From the NCBI RefSeq assembly GCF_004342165.1, contig NZ_SMAL01000002.1:434001-498000 (forward strand): 64,000 nucleotides of DNA. The letters are read 5' to 3'. The notes below the pieces were generated by a model. It had not been told where the DNA came from and searched no databases. It was given only the letters and a program-made list of their open reading frames with translations. Source of the DNA: Natranaerovirga pectinivora (GTDB lineage Bacteria > Bacillota > Clostridia > Lachnospirales > DSM-24629). Positions 1-8,963 of this stretch are shown one piece after another (position 1 is the first letter of the stretch; each line of letters starts with the position of its first letter). A program made the position numbers and the translations under genes.

Positions 1-1056
1 GGTAGAGCCATGCAGGTTGTTCACAGTGATGCTGAGTTAATCAGTTATGTGGAAGAAGCTGTATTAATTGATAAAGATCAGCCAATTCTTATTGATGGCT
101 ATATTGAAGGTACTGAAGTTGAAGTAGATGCCATTGTAGATAGAAATAATATTTTAATACCAGGTATTATGGAACATATTGAACGTACTGGTGTTCACTC
201 AGGTGATAGTGCTTGTATATATCCACCACAAAATCTATCTCAGAATGTAATTGATAAAATTGTTGGTTACACAGAAAAACTTGCTAAAGCTCTACAAGTA
301 TTAGGCTTAATGAATATCCAATATGTAGTCAAAGGCGAGGATGTCTATGTTATTGAAGTGAATCCAAGAGCTTCAAGAACTGTGCCGATTTTAAGTAAAG
401 TAACTCAAGTGCCTATGGTAGAGTTGGCTATGAGAGTTATTTTAGGTGAAAGTTTAGTAGATTTACCATATGGGATAGGTTTGTATAAGACAACGAATCT
501 AATTGCAGTTAAAATGCCAGTGTTCTCTAACCTAAAACTTAAAAATGTTGATGTTGCTTTAATGCCAGAGATGAAGTCAACAGGAGAAGTTTTAGGTGTT
601 GATGATGATTATAGCAAGGCTCTATTAAAATCATTCCTAGGGGCAGGCTATACTTTTAGAAATGATGGAAAAGTTTTATTGTCTATGGCAGATAGAAATA
701 AAGAGGAAGCCCTTCCTATTATTCAAGGGTTAAGCAAGTATGATTTTGAGTTATTGGCTACAGAGGGTACTCATAAGTGGTTAGAAGAGAATGGTGTTGA
801 GTCTAGTCTTGTTAAGAAAGACGAGATTGAAGGTATTGAAAAGATATTAAGAACTGAGGATATGGCTTTTGTTGTGAATTTACCGACCTTAGGTAAAGAT
901 ACAACTAGAAAAGGATTCCAGATCAGAGATATTGCTACACAATATAATATTTCTACTTTTACTTGCTTGGATACTTTGAAGGCTTATATTGAAGCGTTGG
1001 ATACTTATAATAAGCATGATGTGTTGACTTATAAGCAAATTAAAGAATATAAATAG
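1..1056 (+). CDS. carB: Carbamoyl-phosphate synthase large subunit, 3' part
   Basis: This is the C-terminal portion of the large subunit of carbamoyl-phosphate synthase, which makes carbamoyl phosphate from bicarbonate, ATP and ammonia channelled from the small subunit for pyrimidine and arginine synthesis. The frame is open from base 1 and begins with G-R-A-M, matching the GGRAM motif of the second ATP-grasp domain, so the gene is cut by the window edge. Visible are the second ATP-grasp half (residues about 1-150, with EVNPRASRT) and the C-terminal MGS-like allosteric domain (about 215-345, with the ATEGT motif). It ends at TAA 1056, followed by a hairpin. Family assignment is certain; only the 5' part is missing. 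Confidence 0.97.
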   Translation, partial: GRAMQVVHSDAELISYVEEAVLIDKDQPILIDGYIEGTEVEVDAIVDRNNILIPGIMEHIERTGVHSGDSACIYPPQNLSQNVIDKIVGYTEKLAKALQVLGLMNIQYVVKGEDVYVIEVNPRASRTVPILSKVTQVPMVELAMRVILGESLVDLPYGIGLYKTTNLIAVKMPVFSNLKLKNVDVALMPEMKSTGEVLGVDDDYSKALLKSFLGAGYTFRNDGKVLLSMADRNKEEALPIIQGLSKYDFELLATEGTHKWLEENGVESSLVKKDEIEGIEKILRTEDMAFVVNLPTLGKDTTRKGFQIRDIATQYNISTFTCLDTLKAYIEALDTYNKHDVLTYKQIKEYK

Positions 1057-1072
1057 TTTTATGATGTATAAT

Positions 1073-1109
1073 AGAAAGGTAGGCAGGTTTTTTGCTTGCC
1101 TTTCTTTGT
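1073..1109 (+). terminator. Probable terminator after carB
   Basis: AGAAAG-(gta)-GGCA pairs with TGCCTTTCT across a T-rich loop and is followed by a short T-rich run. The 3-nt bulge and weak U-tract make this moderate support only. Confidence 0.5.
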
Positions 1110-1127
1110 GTGTGTGCCCAGGAAGAC

Positions 1128-1381
1128 AAGGGGACGTATCTATTGTCTGATGCTGAGTTAAAAGATAATTAAGGGACGGTTCTTGAAAAATTTTATGACT
1201 TGATATAAAGTGGTAGTTGACGACCCTTATCCATCCTTGGATAAGAGGGTCTAGCTACACCACCCTTGGCTACGCGGTTAAATCTTATATACAATACCCT
1301 TTAGCTGCGAGTTGGCTAGATTTGGAGGGTAGAATAATAGGCAAGATAAAACCAATAAAATTATAGGAACGGTTTTTGAAA
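1128..1381. repeat. REP-like structured intergenic element
   Basis: The 360-base gap between carB and the GH3 gene holds no convincing gene. It holds an apparent dispersed-repeat element instead. There is a GGGGACGTATCTATTG tract at 1130 and a pair of imperfect direct repeats at 1173-1188 and 1366-1381 (14 of 16 identical, GGRACGGTTYTTGAAA). Between them lie a hairpin at 1222-1251 (GACCCT..TATCCA with TGGATA..AGGGTC) and further AAATCT/AGATTT pairing around 1283-1320. Such GGGACGGTT-type tracts are common intergenic repeats in clostridial genomes; mobilisation is inferred, not seen. Confidence 0.4.
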
Positions 1382-1416
1382 TTCAATAAATATTTACGTT
1401 ATAAAGGAGTTTTTTT

Positions 1417-2712
1417 ATGAAGTTATTGAAGATTTTTCTTGTGTTTACAATTATTTTTTTAGTTGGATGTAAGGGCGATGTTGAACAGAATGATGTTGGT
1501 GAACCAGCTAATGAGGAGCAGCAGCAAGTGGATAATGCTATTGAACCTAATGGTGAAGAAGAAGAGGATGAGGAAGAAATTGATCCGTTAGCAGAGATGC
1601 TTAATGCTATGTCTTTGGAAGAGAAGGTGGCTCAGCTTTTTGTTTTGGAATTAGGGTCTATTAATAATGGTGTTCAATTAACAGAGATGAATGATACAGC
1701 AGCAGCTTTTTTAGGAGAGTTTCCTATTGGTGGTGTGATTTTCTTTCAAAATAATGTTGTTAATGTTGAGCAGACGTCATCATTTATAAAAGATTTGCAA
1801 GGGGTGTCAGACATTCCTTTGTTTGTATCTGTTGATGAAGAGGGTGGCATTGTTAGTCGTATTGGTAATAATGTGAATATGAATGCTACAGTTTTACCAA
1901 GTCATAATCAGATTGGTAGGACTGAGGATCCTGAATATGCTTTTAAAGTTGGGCAAATTTTAGGTAGGGAGTTAAAAGCTTTAGGATTTAATATGAATTT
2001 TGCACCTGTTGCAGATGTGAATACCAATCCCAATAATCCTATTATTGGTAATCGGGCTTTTGGTTCGGAGCCAGAGAGTGTGGCAGAGATGGTTGCTAGT
2101 ATGGTTGAAGGCATGCAAGAGGAAGGTGTTAGTGCCGTAATAAAACATTTCCCAGGACATGGCGATACTTCAACAGATACTCATGTTGGTTCTACTTATG
2201 TGGAACATGATATTGATAGACTTAAAGAAATTGAATGGGTGCCTTTTCAAGCAGGTATTGAAGCAGGTGTATATGGCATTATGACAGCTCATATTCAATT
2301 GCCTAATGTGGTTGAGAATAATTTGCCTGCTACAATGTCTAAAGATATTATTACAGATTTGCTAAGAGAAGAACTAGAATTTGATGGATTGATTATTACG
2401 GATGCTCTTAATATGGGCGCTATAAGCAATAACTTTTCAATGGCAGAAGCAGCAATTGAAGCAATACTTGCAGGTTGTGATATTCTATTAATGCCAATTC
2501 CATTTATAGAGGCTTATAATGGTGTATTAGAAGCTATTGAAAATGGCGTTATCACAGAGGAAAGAATAGATGAGTCTGTAATGAGAATTTTTAAAGTTAA
2601 AGATGAATTAGGTTTATTTGATGAAGAAGATGAAAAAATAAATCTTGAAGAAGTATTAGGAAGTGAAGAACATAAAAAGGTTGTAGAAGAAATATTTGAA
2701 AAGATTAGATAA
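1417..2712 (+). CDS. GH3 family lipoprotein, beta-N-acetylhexosaminidase (NagZ-like)
   Basis: Predicted surface-anchored glycoside hydrolase family 3 enzyme that removes N-acetylglucosamine from peptidoglycan fragments. The N-terminus is a lipoprotein signal (hydrophobic stretch, then FLVGC, cysteine near residue 18). A Glu/Asp-rich linker follows to about residue 50, then a TIM-barrel domain. The diagnostic NagZ loop KHFPGHGDTSTDTH lies near residues 243-256; its Asp-X-His pair supplies the general acid/base in this subfamily. The nucleophile region IITDALNMGAI lies near 327-337. At 431 aa it fits single-domain Gram-positive NagZ forms. A GGAG box precedes the ATG. It stands alone between carB and the convergent leuA, so a role in cell-wall recycling is inferred from family only. 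Confidence 0.88.
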   Translation: MKLLKIFLVFTIIFLVGCKGDVEQNDVGEPANEEQQQVDNAIEPNGEEEEDEEEIDPLAEMLNAMSLEEKVAQLFVLELGSINNGVQLTEMNDTAAAFLGEFPIGGVIFFQNNVVNVEQTSSFIKDLQGVSDIPLFVSVDEEGGIVSRIGNNVNMNATVLPSHNQIGRTEDPEYAFKVGQILGRELKALGFNMNFAPVADVNTNPNNPIIGNRAFGSEPESVAEMVASMVEGMQEEGVSAVIKHFPGHGDTSTDTHVGSTYVEHDIDRLKEIEWVPFQAGIEAGVYGIMTAHIQLPNVVENNLPATMSKDIITDLLREELEFDGLIITDALNMGAISNNFSMAEAAIEAILAGCDILLMPIPFIEAYNGVLEAIENGVITEERIDESVMRIFKVKDELGLFDEEDEKINLEEVLGSEEHKKVVEEIFEKIR

Positions 2713-2796
2713 TAAAAATATTACTCCCATAAAAAATAATGTTTATTATATCCTTTGAAATTAGTAGTTTCTTAGCATATTTTTCTTTGTATAACA

Positions 2797-2827
2797 AAAA
2801 GAACCTAGGTTGAAACTAGGTTCTTTT
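2797..2827. terminator. Bidirectional terminator between the GH3 gene and leuA
   Basis: A perfect 12-bp stem (AAAAGAACCTAG / CTAGGTTCTTTT) with a 7-nt loop and A/T runs on both sides. It can end both convergent transcripts. Confidence 0.85.
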
Positions 2828-2858
2828 ATGTTCAGTAGTATATTATTCATTAGTATTT

Positions 2859-4517
2859 CTAGCTATTAGATATCATTCTGTTTAATGCACTGATTAATGC
2901 TTTTGCTGAAGCCATACTGATGCTGCTGTCAATTCCAGCACCGTAAAAAGATCTACCTTTTCCATCTTGTATTTGAAGATAAGCGATGGCTTTGGAATCA
3001 GAACCTTGATCTAAGGCATGCTCATCATAGGCAATGACTTGAAAGTCTGAAATAATATTTTCTTTTATGCTGTTATATAACGCATTTACAGGGCCGTTTC
3101 CTTTGCCTTCTAGGTGTTTTTGTTGGCCACCTTCTTCAAATATAGCTTTTATCATCACTGTATTATCTTCTGTTTTTTCTTGGAATGATTTTAATGTTAG
3201 AGGTGAGTAATTGGCTATATATTCTTTTTTAAAGGTTTCAAAAATTAATTTTCCAGTGAGTTCTGCCTGGTTTTTATCAGATATATCTGTAATGATTAAT
3301 CCAAATTCTTGTTGCATTAATTTAGGAAGACGAAGGCCAAATTCTTTTTCTAATAAATAGGCTACGCCACCTTTTCCAGATTGGCTATTTACTCTTATTA
3401 TAGGATCATAATTTCTGCCAACATCCATAGGGTCAATTGGTAGATAGGGTACATCCCAATAAGGTGGTTTATCTTTCTCGTATTGAGCCATACCTTTTTT
3501 TATAGCATCCTGATGAGAACCAGAAAAGGCGGTGTAAACAAGATCTCCAACGTATGGGTGGCGAGGATGTATAGCCATGCCAACAGCTTCTGTATAAATA
3601 TCCATGATTTCATTCACATTGCTAAAATCTAGTTCCGGATCAATACCTTGAGAGAATAAATTTAAGCCTAAAGTGATTAAATCAACATTTCCTGTTCTTT
3701 CGCCATTGCCAAACAAAGTCCCTTCAACACGATCAGCTCCAGCTAATAGTGCTAATTCAGAAGCAGCAACAGCAGTCCCGCGGTCATTGTGAGTATGAAC
3801 ACTAATGATAGCACTTTCTCTATTTTTTAAATTTTTTATGAAATATTCAACCATGTCTGCATATATATTTGGTGTTGACATTTCAACAGTAGCAGGTAGA
3901 TTAAGAATAACTTTATTATTTGGAGTTGGCTGGAAGATATCCATAACGGCCTCACAAATCTCGATGGCATAGTCTATTTCAGTCCCTGTAAAACTTTCAG
4001 GAGAGTATTCGAATGTATAATTTTCTCCTGTGGATTGTAATGCTAGTTCTTTGCAAATTTGTGCACCTTTTACTGCAATCTCTATGACCTCTTCTTTTGT
4101 TTTTTGAAATACTACTTTTCTCTGTAGAGTAGAAGTAGAGTTATATAAGTGCACTACGGCATTTTTCACACCTTTTAAGGATTCAAAGGTTTTTTTGATA
4201 ATGGCTTCTCTAGCTTGAGTAAGAACCTGAATCTTTACATCATCTGGAATCATATTCTCTTCAATTAATGTTCTAACAAACTTAAATTCTGTTTCAGAAG
4301 CAGCAGGAAAGCCCACTTCAATTTCTTTAAAACCCATTTTCACAAGGAATTGAAAAAGTTTAACTTTTTGGTCTAAGTTCATTGGTGTTTCTAATGCTTG
4401 ATTACCATCTCGTAAATCAACACTACACCACAATGGGGCTTTTGTAATTGATGCGTTAGGCCAGTTTCTTTCTTTCATATTAATAGTTGTAAATGGACGA
4501 TATTTATTATAGTTCAT
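2859..4517 (-). CDS. leuA: 2-isopropylmalate synthase (LeuA type 2)
   Basis: Catalyses the first committed step of leucine synthesis, condensing acetyl-CoA with 2-oxoisovalerate. The 552-aa length and start MNYNKYRPF match the long LeuA type 2 form. Visible are the HMGL-like TIM barrel with the metal-binding start LRDGNQAL, the metal His pair in HTHNDRG, and the NGERTGN loop. The C-terminal LeuA dimer/allosteric domain (from about residue 430) ends with the GIDSSI region used for leucine feedback inhibition. The gene is single, on the minus strand, with no other leucine genes beside it. Control is by the T-box leader immediately upstream, so expression should follow uncharged leucine tRNA. 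Confidence 0.97.
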   Translation of the reverse strand: MNYNKYRPFTTINMKERNWPNASITKAPLWCSVDLRDGNQALETPMNLDQKVKLFQFLVKMGFKEIEVGFPAASETEFKFVRTLIEENMIPDDVKIQVLTQAREAIIKKTFESLKGVKNAVVHLYNSTSTLQRKVVFQKTKEEVIEIAVKGAQICKELALQSTGENYTFEYSPESFTGTEIDYAIEICEAVMDIFQPTPNNKVILNLPATVEMSTPNIYADMVEYFIKNLKNRESAIISVHTHNDRGTAVAASELALLAGADRVEGTLFGNGERTGNVDLITLGLNLFSQGIDPELDFSNVNEIMDIYTEAVGMAIHPRHPYVGDLVYTAFSGSHQDAIKKGMAQYEKDKPPYWDVPYLPIDPMDVGRNYDPIIRVNSQSGKGGVAYLLEKEFGLRLPKLMQQEFGLIITDISDKNQAELTGKLIFETFKKEYIANYSPLTLKSFQEKTEDNTVMIKAIFEEGGQQKHLEGKGNGPVNALYNSIKENIISDFQVIAYDEHALDQGSDSKAIAYLQIQDGKGRSFYGAGIDSSISMASAKALISALNRMISNS

Positions 4518-4583
4518 AGCATTATCTCCTCTCTTATTTGAAGTGCCTTTAGCACTTTAACAATCATAATAAAAAACAAAAAA

Positions 4584-4974
4584 AGACCATTCGAACTCAT
4601 ACATAGAGACGAAAGGTCTGATTCCGCGGTACCACTCTTATTCACTCCATATAGGAGTGCAACTTATAGACACGGTGTTTTATACAATTAACAGATACCC
4701 ATAAATGGAAATTAAAATAAAAAAAGCCTCTGTCTAAGAGACAGAAGATATTCTTCATAATACCACTCTTTAAATCATATGGGATACAAGTTATTAGAAA
4801 AAACACTGATATCCTGTCATAATAACGGTTGACATCCGGCTACACCTACTATAGTGTTCAGTAAGCAACTCAAAGGCGAGTTCAATCTTAATCCAATACT
4901 GTTTCACACCTACCAACAGCTCTCTGACATTTTCAAAAGATTTACTATTCCTTATCACAGTTTTTAAAATATAA
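4584..4974 (-). promoter_or_regulatory. T-box leader of leuA (Leu), with tandem antiterminator/terminator
   Basis: Read on the minus strand, the leader shows Stem I landmarks (GGTAGGTGTGAAACAG at about 4915-4900) and a specifier region GAACTCGCC with candidate codon CUC (Leu) at 4880-4878. The canonical T-box AGAGTGGTACCGCG is at 4638-4625. Its antiterminator pairs AGAG with CTCT. The terminator stem is 4584-4619 (AGACC.TTCG / CGAA.GGTCT), followed by a T run. A second, upstream module at 4770-4726 has AGAGTGGTATTATG, the same AGAG/CTCT pairing, a GAAGA/TCTTC helix and its own hairpin plus T7. Both keep UGGU, which pairs with the ACCA end of tRNA-Leu. The T-box class is certain; activity of the upstream module is inferred. 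Confidence 0.92.
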
Positions 4975-4980
4975 TATCTA

Positions 4981-5009
4981 ATTATACAATTAATATTTGT
5001 AAAAGTCAA
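4981..5009 (-). promoter_or_regulatory. Sigma-A promoter of leuA leader
   Basis: On the minus strand, TTGACT (5009-5004), a 17-nt spacer and TATAAT (4986-4981). The start would fall near 4974, just before Stem I of the T-box. Confidence 0.85.
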
Positions 5010-5058
5010 GGGATTTTGTTATTTTGATTATGAATTATTATTTGTCAGAAAACATATT

Positions 5059-5103
5059 AACAAAGCCTGTGTCTCTCGATTCGCAATAGACACAAGCTTT
5101 GTT
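5059..5103. other. Long inverted repeat upstream of the leuA promoter
   Basis: AACAAAGCCTGTGTCT pairs with AGACACAAGCTTTGTT (one mismatch or bulge) around a 13-nt loop. There is no U-tract on either side, so it is not a standard terminator. It abuts the 40-bp repeat at 5109. Confidence 0.5.
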
Positions 5104-5108
5104 GAAAG

Positions 5109-5148
5109 TGTAATTTCCAAATCCTTGCAAGCAAGTTTGTAGATTACA
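5109..5148 (+). repeat. 40-bp palindromic repeat, copy 1
   Basis: A 40-bp imperfect palindrome beginning TGTAATTTCCAAATCC and ending GATTACA. Its reverse complement matches 20445-20484 at 36 of 40 positions. Both copies lie directly beside another hairpin in an intergenic region, as expected for a small dispersed REP/MITE-type element. Confidence 0.7.
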
Positions 5149-5235
5149 TTTTCATATTAAAGAATAATAGTAGGTTATTGGTAAATAATATAGATACATA
5201 AGATTAGTAAATGACAATAAGGAGATGAATTTATT

Positions 5236-5676
5236 ATGATTGGTTTTATTATGTCAATAATCGCAGGGATACTAATGAGTATCCAGGGTGTTTTTAATAC
5301 AAATGTAAGAAATGTGTCCCATATGTGGACAGCTAATACTTGGGTGCATTTTACAGGACTAATAGTTTGTGTAGCGTTTTGGCTTTTTACAGGTAGGGAT
5401 AGTTTTGGCAAGTTATTTCAAGTAGATAATAAGCTTTATTTAACAGGTGGTATCATTGGTGCTTTTATCATTTATACAGTAATTAGAGGTATTTCAGATC
5501 TTGGACCTTGTTATGCTATTATGTTAATACTTATTGCCCAAGTAACTGTAGCCTATTTAATTGAAGTGTTTGGGTTATTTGCTGTTGACAAAGTAGGATT
5601 TGAATGGATGAAGTTATTAGGCGTTGCATTAATGGTTGCGGGAATAGTAGTCTTTAAGTGGGAAAGGGTTAATTAG
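5236..5676 (+). CDS. DMT-superfamily small membrane transporter (YdcZ/DUF606-like)
   Basis: A 146-aa very hydrophobic protein with about five membrane segments, starting MIGFIMSIIAGILMSIQGVF and carrying the conserved N-x-x-V start of the DUF606/YdcZ family. A segment around residues 85-105 reads GISDLGPCYAIMLILIAQ. Members are half-sized drug/metabolite transporters that probably work as dimers in the cytoplasmic membrane; the substrate is unknown. AAGGAGATGA precedes the ATG. It stands alone, so neighbours give no hint of substrate. Confidence 0.8.
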   Translation: MIGFIMSIIAGILMSIQGVFNTNVRNVSHMWTANTWVHFTGLIVCVAFWLFTGRDSFGKLFQVDNKLYLTGGIIGAFIIYTVIRGISDLGPCYAIMLILIAQVTVAYLIEVFGLFAVDKVGFEWMKLLGVALMVAGIVVFKWERVN

Positions 5677-5776
5677 ATTTCAGTCATATATTCCCTATAC
5701 CATATTGTTAAAGTTCTTAAAGAAGCGTATAATAATTAGTAAATTGTACCAAAGAAAATTAACATGGAGGGATGTA

Positions 5777-6811
5777 ATGATTTACGATAACTTAGAATTC
5801 CATAATGTAATGGAATTACAAAAAAAAGATGGATTTAGTGGGTTGCGTTTGCAGCGATTTCCTGAGGAAATTAGATATAGTTTAGGATATGAAGATGATA
5901 AAAGAGGTAGAATAGCGTCACAAACATCAACAGGCTGTGAAGTAAGGTTTGTTACAGATTCTAAAAAAATAAGATTATACCTTTCTGCCTTAGATGGGGA
6001 TGGGGAAGTACTGGTTTATAATGGGAATTTCTATTACGGTAAATATACCCTGAAGTCAGGTGTTATTACAACGATACATTTAGAAGCAGATGAAAGATTT
6101 GAAGAAGTCAACCCAGAAATTCTACAAGGTTATAGCTTTTCTCATAAAGTTTGGAGAATAGCCATGAATAGAGGTTTTAGTGCAGTTTATCATGGGATTG
6201 ATGTTTGTGGATGTACAATCCGTCCACCTAAAGAAAATGAAGTGCCTAAATTAAGATGGTTGGCTTATGGTTCTTCAATTACCCATGGTGTTGAGTCAAT
6301 TTCTCATAATAATTCATATGTTGAACAAGCAGCAAAAAGATTAGGTGTTGATGTTTTATGTAATGGTATATCAGGGGCTTGTCTTTGTGAAAAAGAGGTT
6401 GCTGATTATATGGCCACAAGAAATGATTGGGATTTTATTACCCTTGAATTAGGTGTTAATATGAGGGTTCACTTCGAGCCAGAGGAATTTGAAAAGAGGG
6501 CTCGGTACATAATTAAAAAAGTTATTGAGAATAATCCTGATAAACCAGTGATTATCATTACCATTTTTCCAAATAGATCTTTGTATTTGAAACAGCCAGA
6601 TAAAATTTATTATAGAAATATTGAATATAATAAAATATTAAATGAAATTCATAGAGAGTTTAATGCTAATAATTTACACATTATACAAGGTGATAGTATC
6701 CTAACTAATTTCTCAGGTCTTTCTTCAGATTTGCTTCATCCTTCTGATGATGGGCATATATTAATGGGAGAGAATTTAGCTAAAAAACTTAAAGAAATTA
6801 TTGCTAACTAA
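5777..6811 (+). CDS. SGNH/GDSL-type hydrolase with N-terminal beta domain (CE2-like)
   Basis: Predicted esterase/lipase-fold hydrolase of 344 aa. The catalytic part (about 155-340) shows block I GSSITHG (nucleophile Ser), block II Gly in NGISGAC, the LGVN segment of block III, and DLLHPSDDGH with the Asp-X-X-His dyad of block V. Residues 1-140 form a separate beta-rich region as in carbohydrate esterase family 2, so deacetylation of a carbohydrate is plausible but not proven. The frame is open further upstream to 5705, but GGAGGG sits 7 nt before the ATG at 5777, which decides the start. No signal peptide is seen, so it is probably cytoplasmic. Confidence 0.8.
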   Translation: MIYDNLEFHNVMELQKKDGFSGLRLQRFPEEIRYSLGYEDDKRGRIASQTSTGCEVRFVTDSKKIRLYLSALDGDGEVLVYNGNFYYGKYTLKSGVITTIHLEADERFEEVNPEILQGYSFSHKVWRIAMNRGFSAVYHGIDVCGCTIRPPKENEVPKLRWLAYGSSITHGVESISHNNSYVEQAAKRLGVDVLCNGISGACLCEKEVADYMATRNDWDFITLELGVNMRVHFEPEEFEKRARYIIKKVIENNPDKPVIIITIFPNRSLYLKQPDKIYYRNIEYNKILNEIHREFNANNLHIIQGDSILTNFSGLSSDLLHPSDDGHILMGENLAKKLKEIIAN

Positions 6812-6820
6812 TGGTATTAG

Positions 6821-6857
6821 AAATAGCCTCTTTAGTAAAATAAAGAGGCTATTTTTT
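6821..6857. terminator. Bidirectional terminator
   Basis: A 14-bp stem AAATAGCCTCTTTA / TAAAGAGGCTATTT with a short loop and T6 on the plus side. It serves the SGNH gene and the convergent nadE. Confidence 0.88.
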
Positions 6858-6859
6858 AC

Positions 6860-8791
6860 TTAATTTATAGATTCTAATTCATCTATCCAAATCTTCACCA
6901 CAGCATCACTTGGCATACGCCAATCCCCTCTAGGAGAAAGACAAATTGATCCAACTTTTGGTCCATCAGGTAAGCAAGAGCGTTTAAATTGTTGAGAGAA
7001 AAATCTATAATAGAATTTTTTAAGCCACTTTAATATGATTTCTCTAGAGTATATATTTTCAAAGGCTTTTACGCCTAACATGAATACTTTACAGGGTGAA
7101 AATCCATATCGCATCATATTATATAAAAAGAAATCATGAAGCTCATAAGGACCAACTACTTCCTCGGTTTTTTGTTGGATTTCACCTTTGTCAGTAGGAG
7201 GCAATAATTCAGGACTTACAGGGGTGTCAAGAACATCAAGGAGTATTGCTTTTGTATTCTCACCTACTTGAGTAGAAGATACCCAATCTATTAAATATCT
7301 AATTAGTGTTTTTGGTATACTTCCATTAACACCATACATGGACATATGATCACCATTATAAGTGGCCCAACCAAGAGCTAACTCTGATAAATCACCTGTA
7401 CCTATAACAATGCCATTTTCTTTATTGGCTAAATTCATAAGAATTTGAGTTCTACCTCTAGCTTGTACGTTTTCATAAGTAACATCTAAAATGCTAGGAT
7501 CATGTCCAATGTCTTTAAACTGTTGTAGACTGGCCTCTTTAATAGAGATTTCTTTTTGAGTAACACCTAATTCTTTCATTAATGAAAGAGCGTTGTTATA
7601 AGTTCTATCTGTGGTTCCAAAGCCAGGCATTGTTATAGCAATAATATTTTTTCTATCTATTCCAAGTAAATCAAAAGTTTTAACACACACAAGTAATGCA
7701 AGAGTAGAATCAAGACCTCCAGATATACCAATAACAACTTTGTTACAGCCAATATGTTCTAATCTTTTGGCAAGTCCTAAGGTTTGAATTGAAAAAATCT
7801 CTTCACAATGTATGCTTCTTATGCTTTCATCTTTAGGGACAAATGGATGAGGATCAATTTGTCTTTCAAGAGCAACTTCCTTGATTGTACTACTAAAAGT
7901 TACTTGTCGATAATCTTTGGTGATTGATTTATCATAGTAAGTATTTCTTTTTAACCGATCATTTGTAAGAACTTCTAAATCAATATCTTCATATATTAAA
8001 GAGGATGATAAAGTGAATCTAGTGTTTTCTTTTAGAAGCTTACCATTTTCATAGATCATACAATGGCCACCAAATACAACATCTGTTGTAGATTCACCAT
8101 AACCACTGGATGCATAAATGTAGGCAGTTACTGTTCTAGCGCTTTGTTGTTCAATTAATTTTTTTCGGTAGACACTTTTACCAACGATATCATTGCTAGC
8201 AGAGCCATTTAAAATGATTGTTGCACCTGATAGAGCAGAAAAGGAACTTGGTGGGATAGGAGCCCATAAATCCTCACATATGTCTATGGCTATTTTACAA
8301 TTCTTTAATTTAGAATGAACAAAAATTATATCAGTACCAAAGGGTATTTCATCATTATTAAATTTAAATGTTTTACTAGTGTTTTCCTTTGATGGTGTAA
8401 ACCATCTAAGCTCATAAAATTCACTGTAAGTTGGAAGATAAGTTTTTGGTACAATGCCTAGTATTTTACCTTCGCATATACCGATTAGACAGTTATAGAG
8501 CTGACCATCTAATTCTAAAGGTGCTCCAATAACAAAAAATATTGGGTAGGATGTTGATTTTTCTCGAATTCTTTCAATTGATTTTTTAGCTTCTTCTAAA
8601 AGAGCATTCTGATGAAAAAGATCTTGGCAAGTATAACCCGTTATACAAAGTTCTGGAAAAGTTAGAAGTGAGATGCCTTTCTTTACCCCTTCTGATAATA
8701 AATTGATTATACACTCTTCGTTATGTTTTATATCTGCTACTTTAATAGTTGGAGAAGCACTTCCAACTCTAATAAAGTTATAATTATGCAT
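6860..8791 (-). CDS. nadE: Glutamine-dependent NAD+ synthase
   Basis: Converts nicotinic acid adenine dinucleotide to NAD+ using glutamine and ATP. The 643-aa length fits the two-domain form. An N-terminal nitrilase-type glutaminase domain (about 1-280) carries FPELCITGYTCQDL with the catalytic Glu, a Lys in KTYLPTYSEF, and the nucleophilic Cys in DICEDLW. The C-terminal synthetase has the PP-loop SGGLDSTLALL near residue 354 and the GTGDLSELALGW segment. The start is supported by GGAGTGATAAAAT before the ATG. It is monocistronic and divergent from mgsA. Confidence 0.97.
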   Translation of the reverse strand: MHNYNFIRVGSASPTIKVADIKHNEECIINLLSEGVKKGISLLTFPELCITGYTCQDLFHQNALLEEAKKSIERIREKSTSYPIFFVIGAPLELDGQLYNCLIGICEGKILGIVPKTYLPTYSEFYELRWFTPSKENTSKTFKFNNDEIPFGTDIIFVHSKLKNCKIAIDICEDLWAPIPPSSFSALSGATIILNGSASNDIVGKSVYRKKLIEQQSARTVTAYIYASSGYGESTTDVVFGGHCMIYENGKLLKENTRFTLSSSLIYEDIDLEVLTNDRLKRNTYYDKSITKDYRQVTFSSTIKEVALERQIDPHPFVPKDESIRSIHCEEIFSIQTLGLAKRLEHIGCNKVVIGISGGLDSTLALLVCVKTFDLLGIDRKNIIAITMPGFGTTDRTYNNALSLMKELGVTQKEISIKEASLQQFKDIGHDPSILDVTYENVQARGRTQILMNLANKENGIVIGTGDLSELALGWATYNGDHMSMYGVNGSIPKTLIRYLIDWVSSTQVGENTKAILLDVLDTPVSPELLPPTDKGEIQQKTEEVVGPYELHDFFLYNMMRYGFSPCKVFMLGVKAFENIYSREIILKWLKKFYYRFFSQQFKRSCLPDGPKVGSICLSPRGDWRMPSDAVVKIWIDELESIN

Positions 8792-8963
8792 ATTTTATCA
8801 CTCCATAAGTATAATTTTCTATTCTTAATAGTAGCATAATATGGCAGTTTTATTCTAGTCCTTTTAAAAAATATGGCAAAAAAACATAAATCTTAATGTA
8901 ATGATGTTGTAATTTTATAATATTTTAGGTAAAATTGAATTATTAGTTAAGGAGGTACTTTAG

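Noticed and set aside
1908-2114. Minus-strand frame inside the GH3 lipoprotein gene
   Set aside because: Shadow of a well-supported gene; no SD and no protein-like motif.
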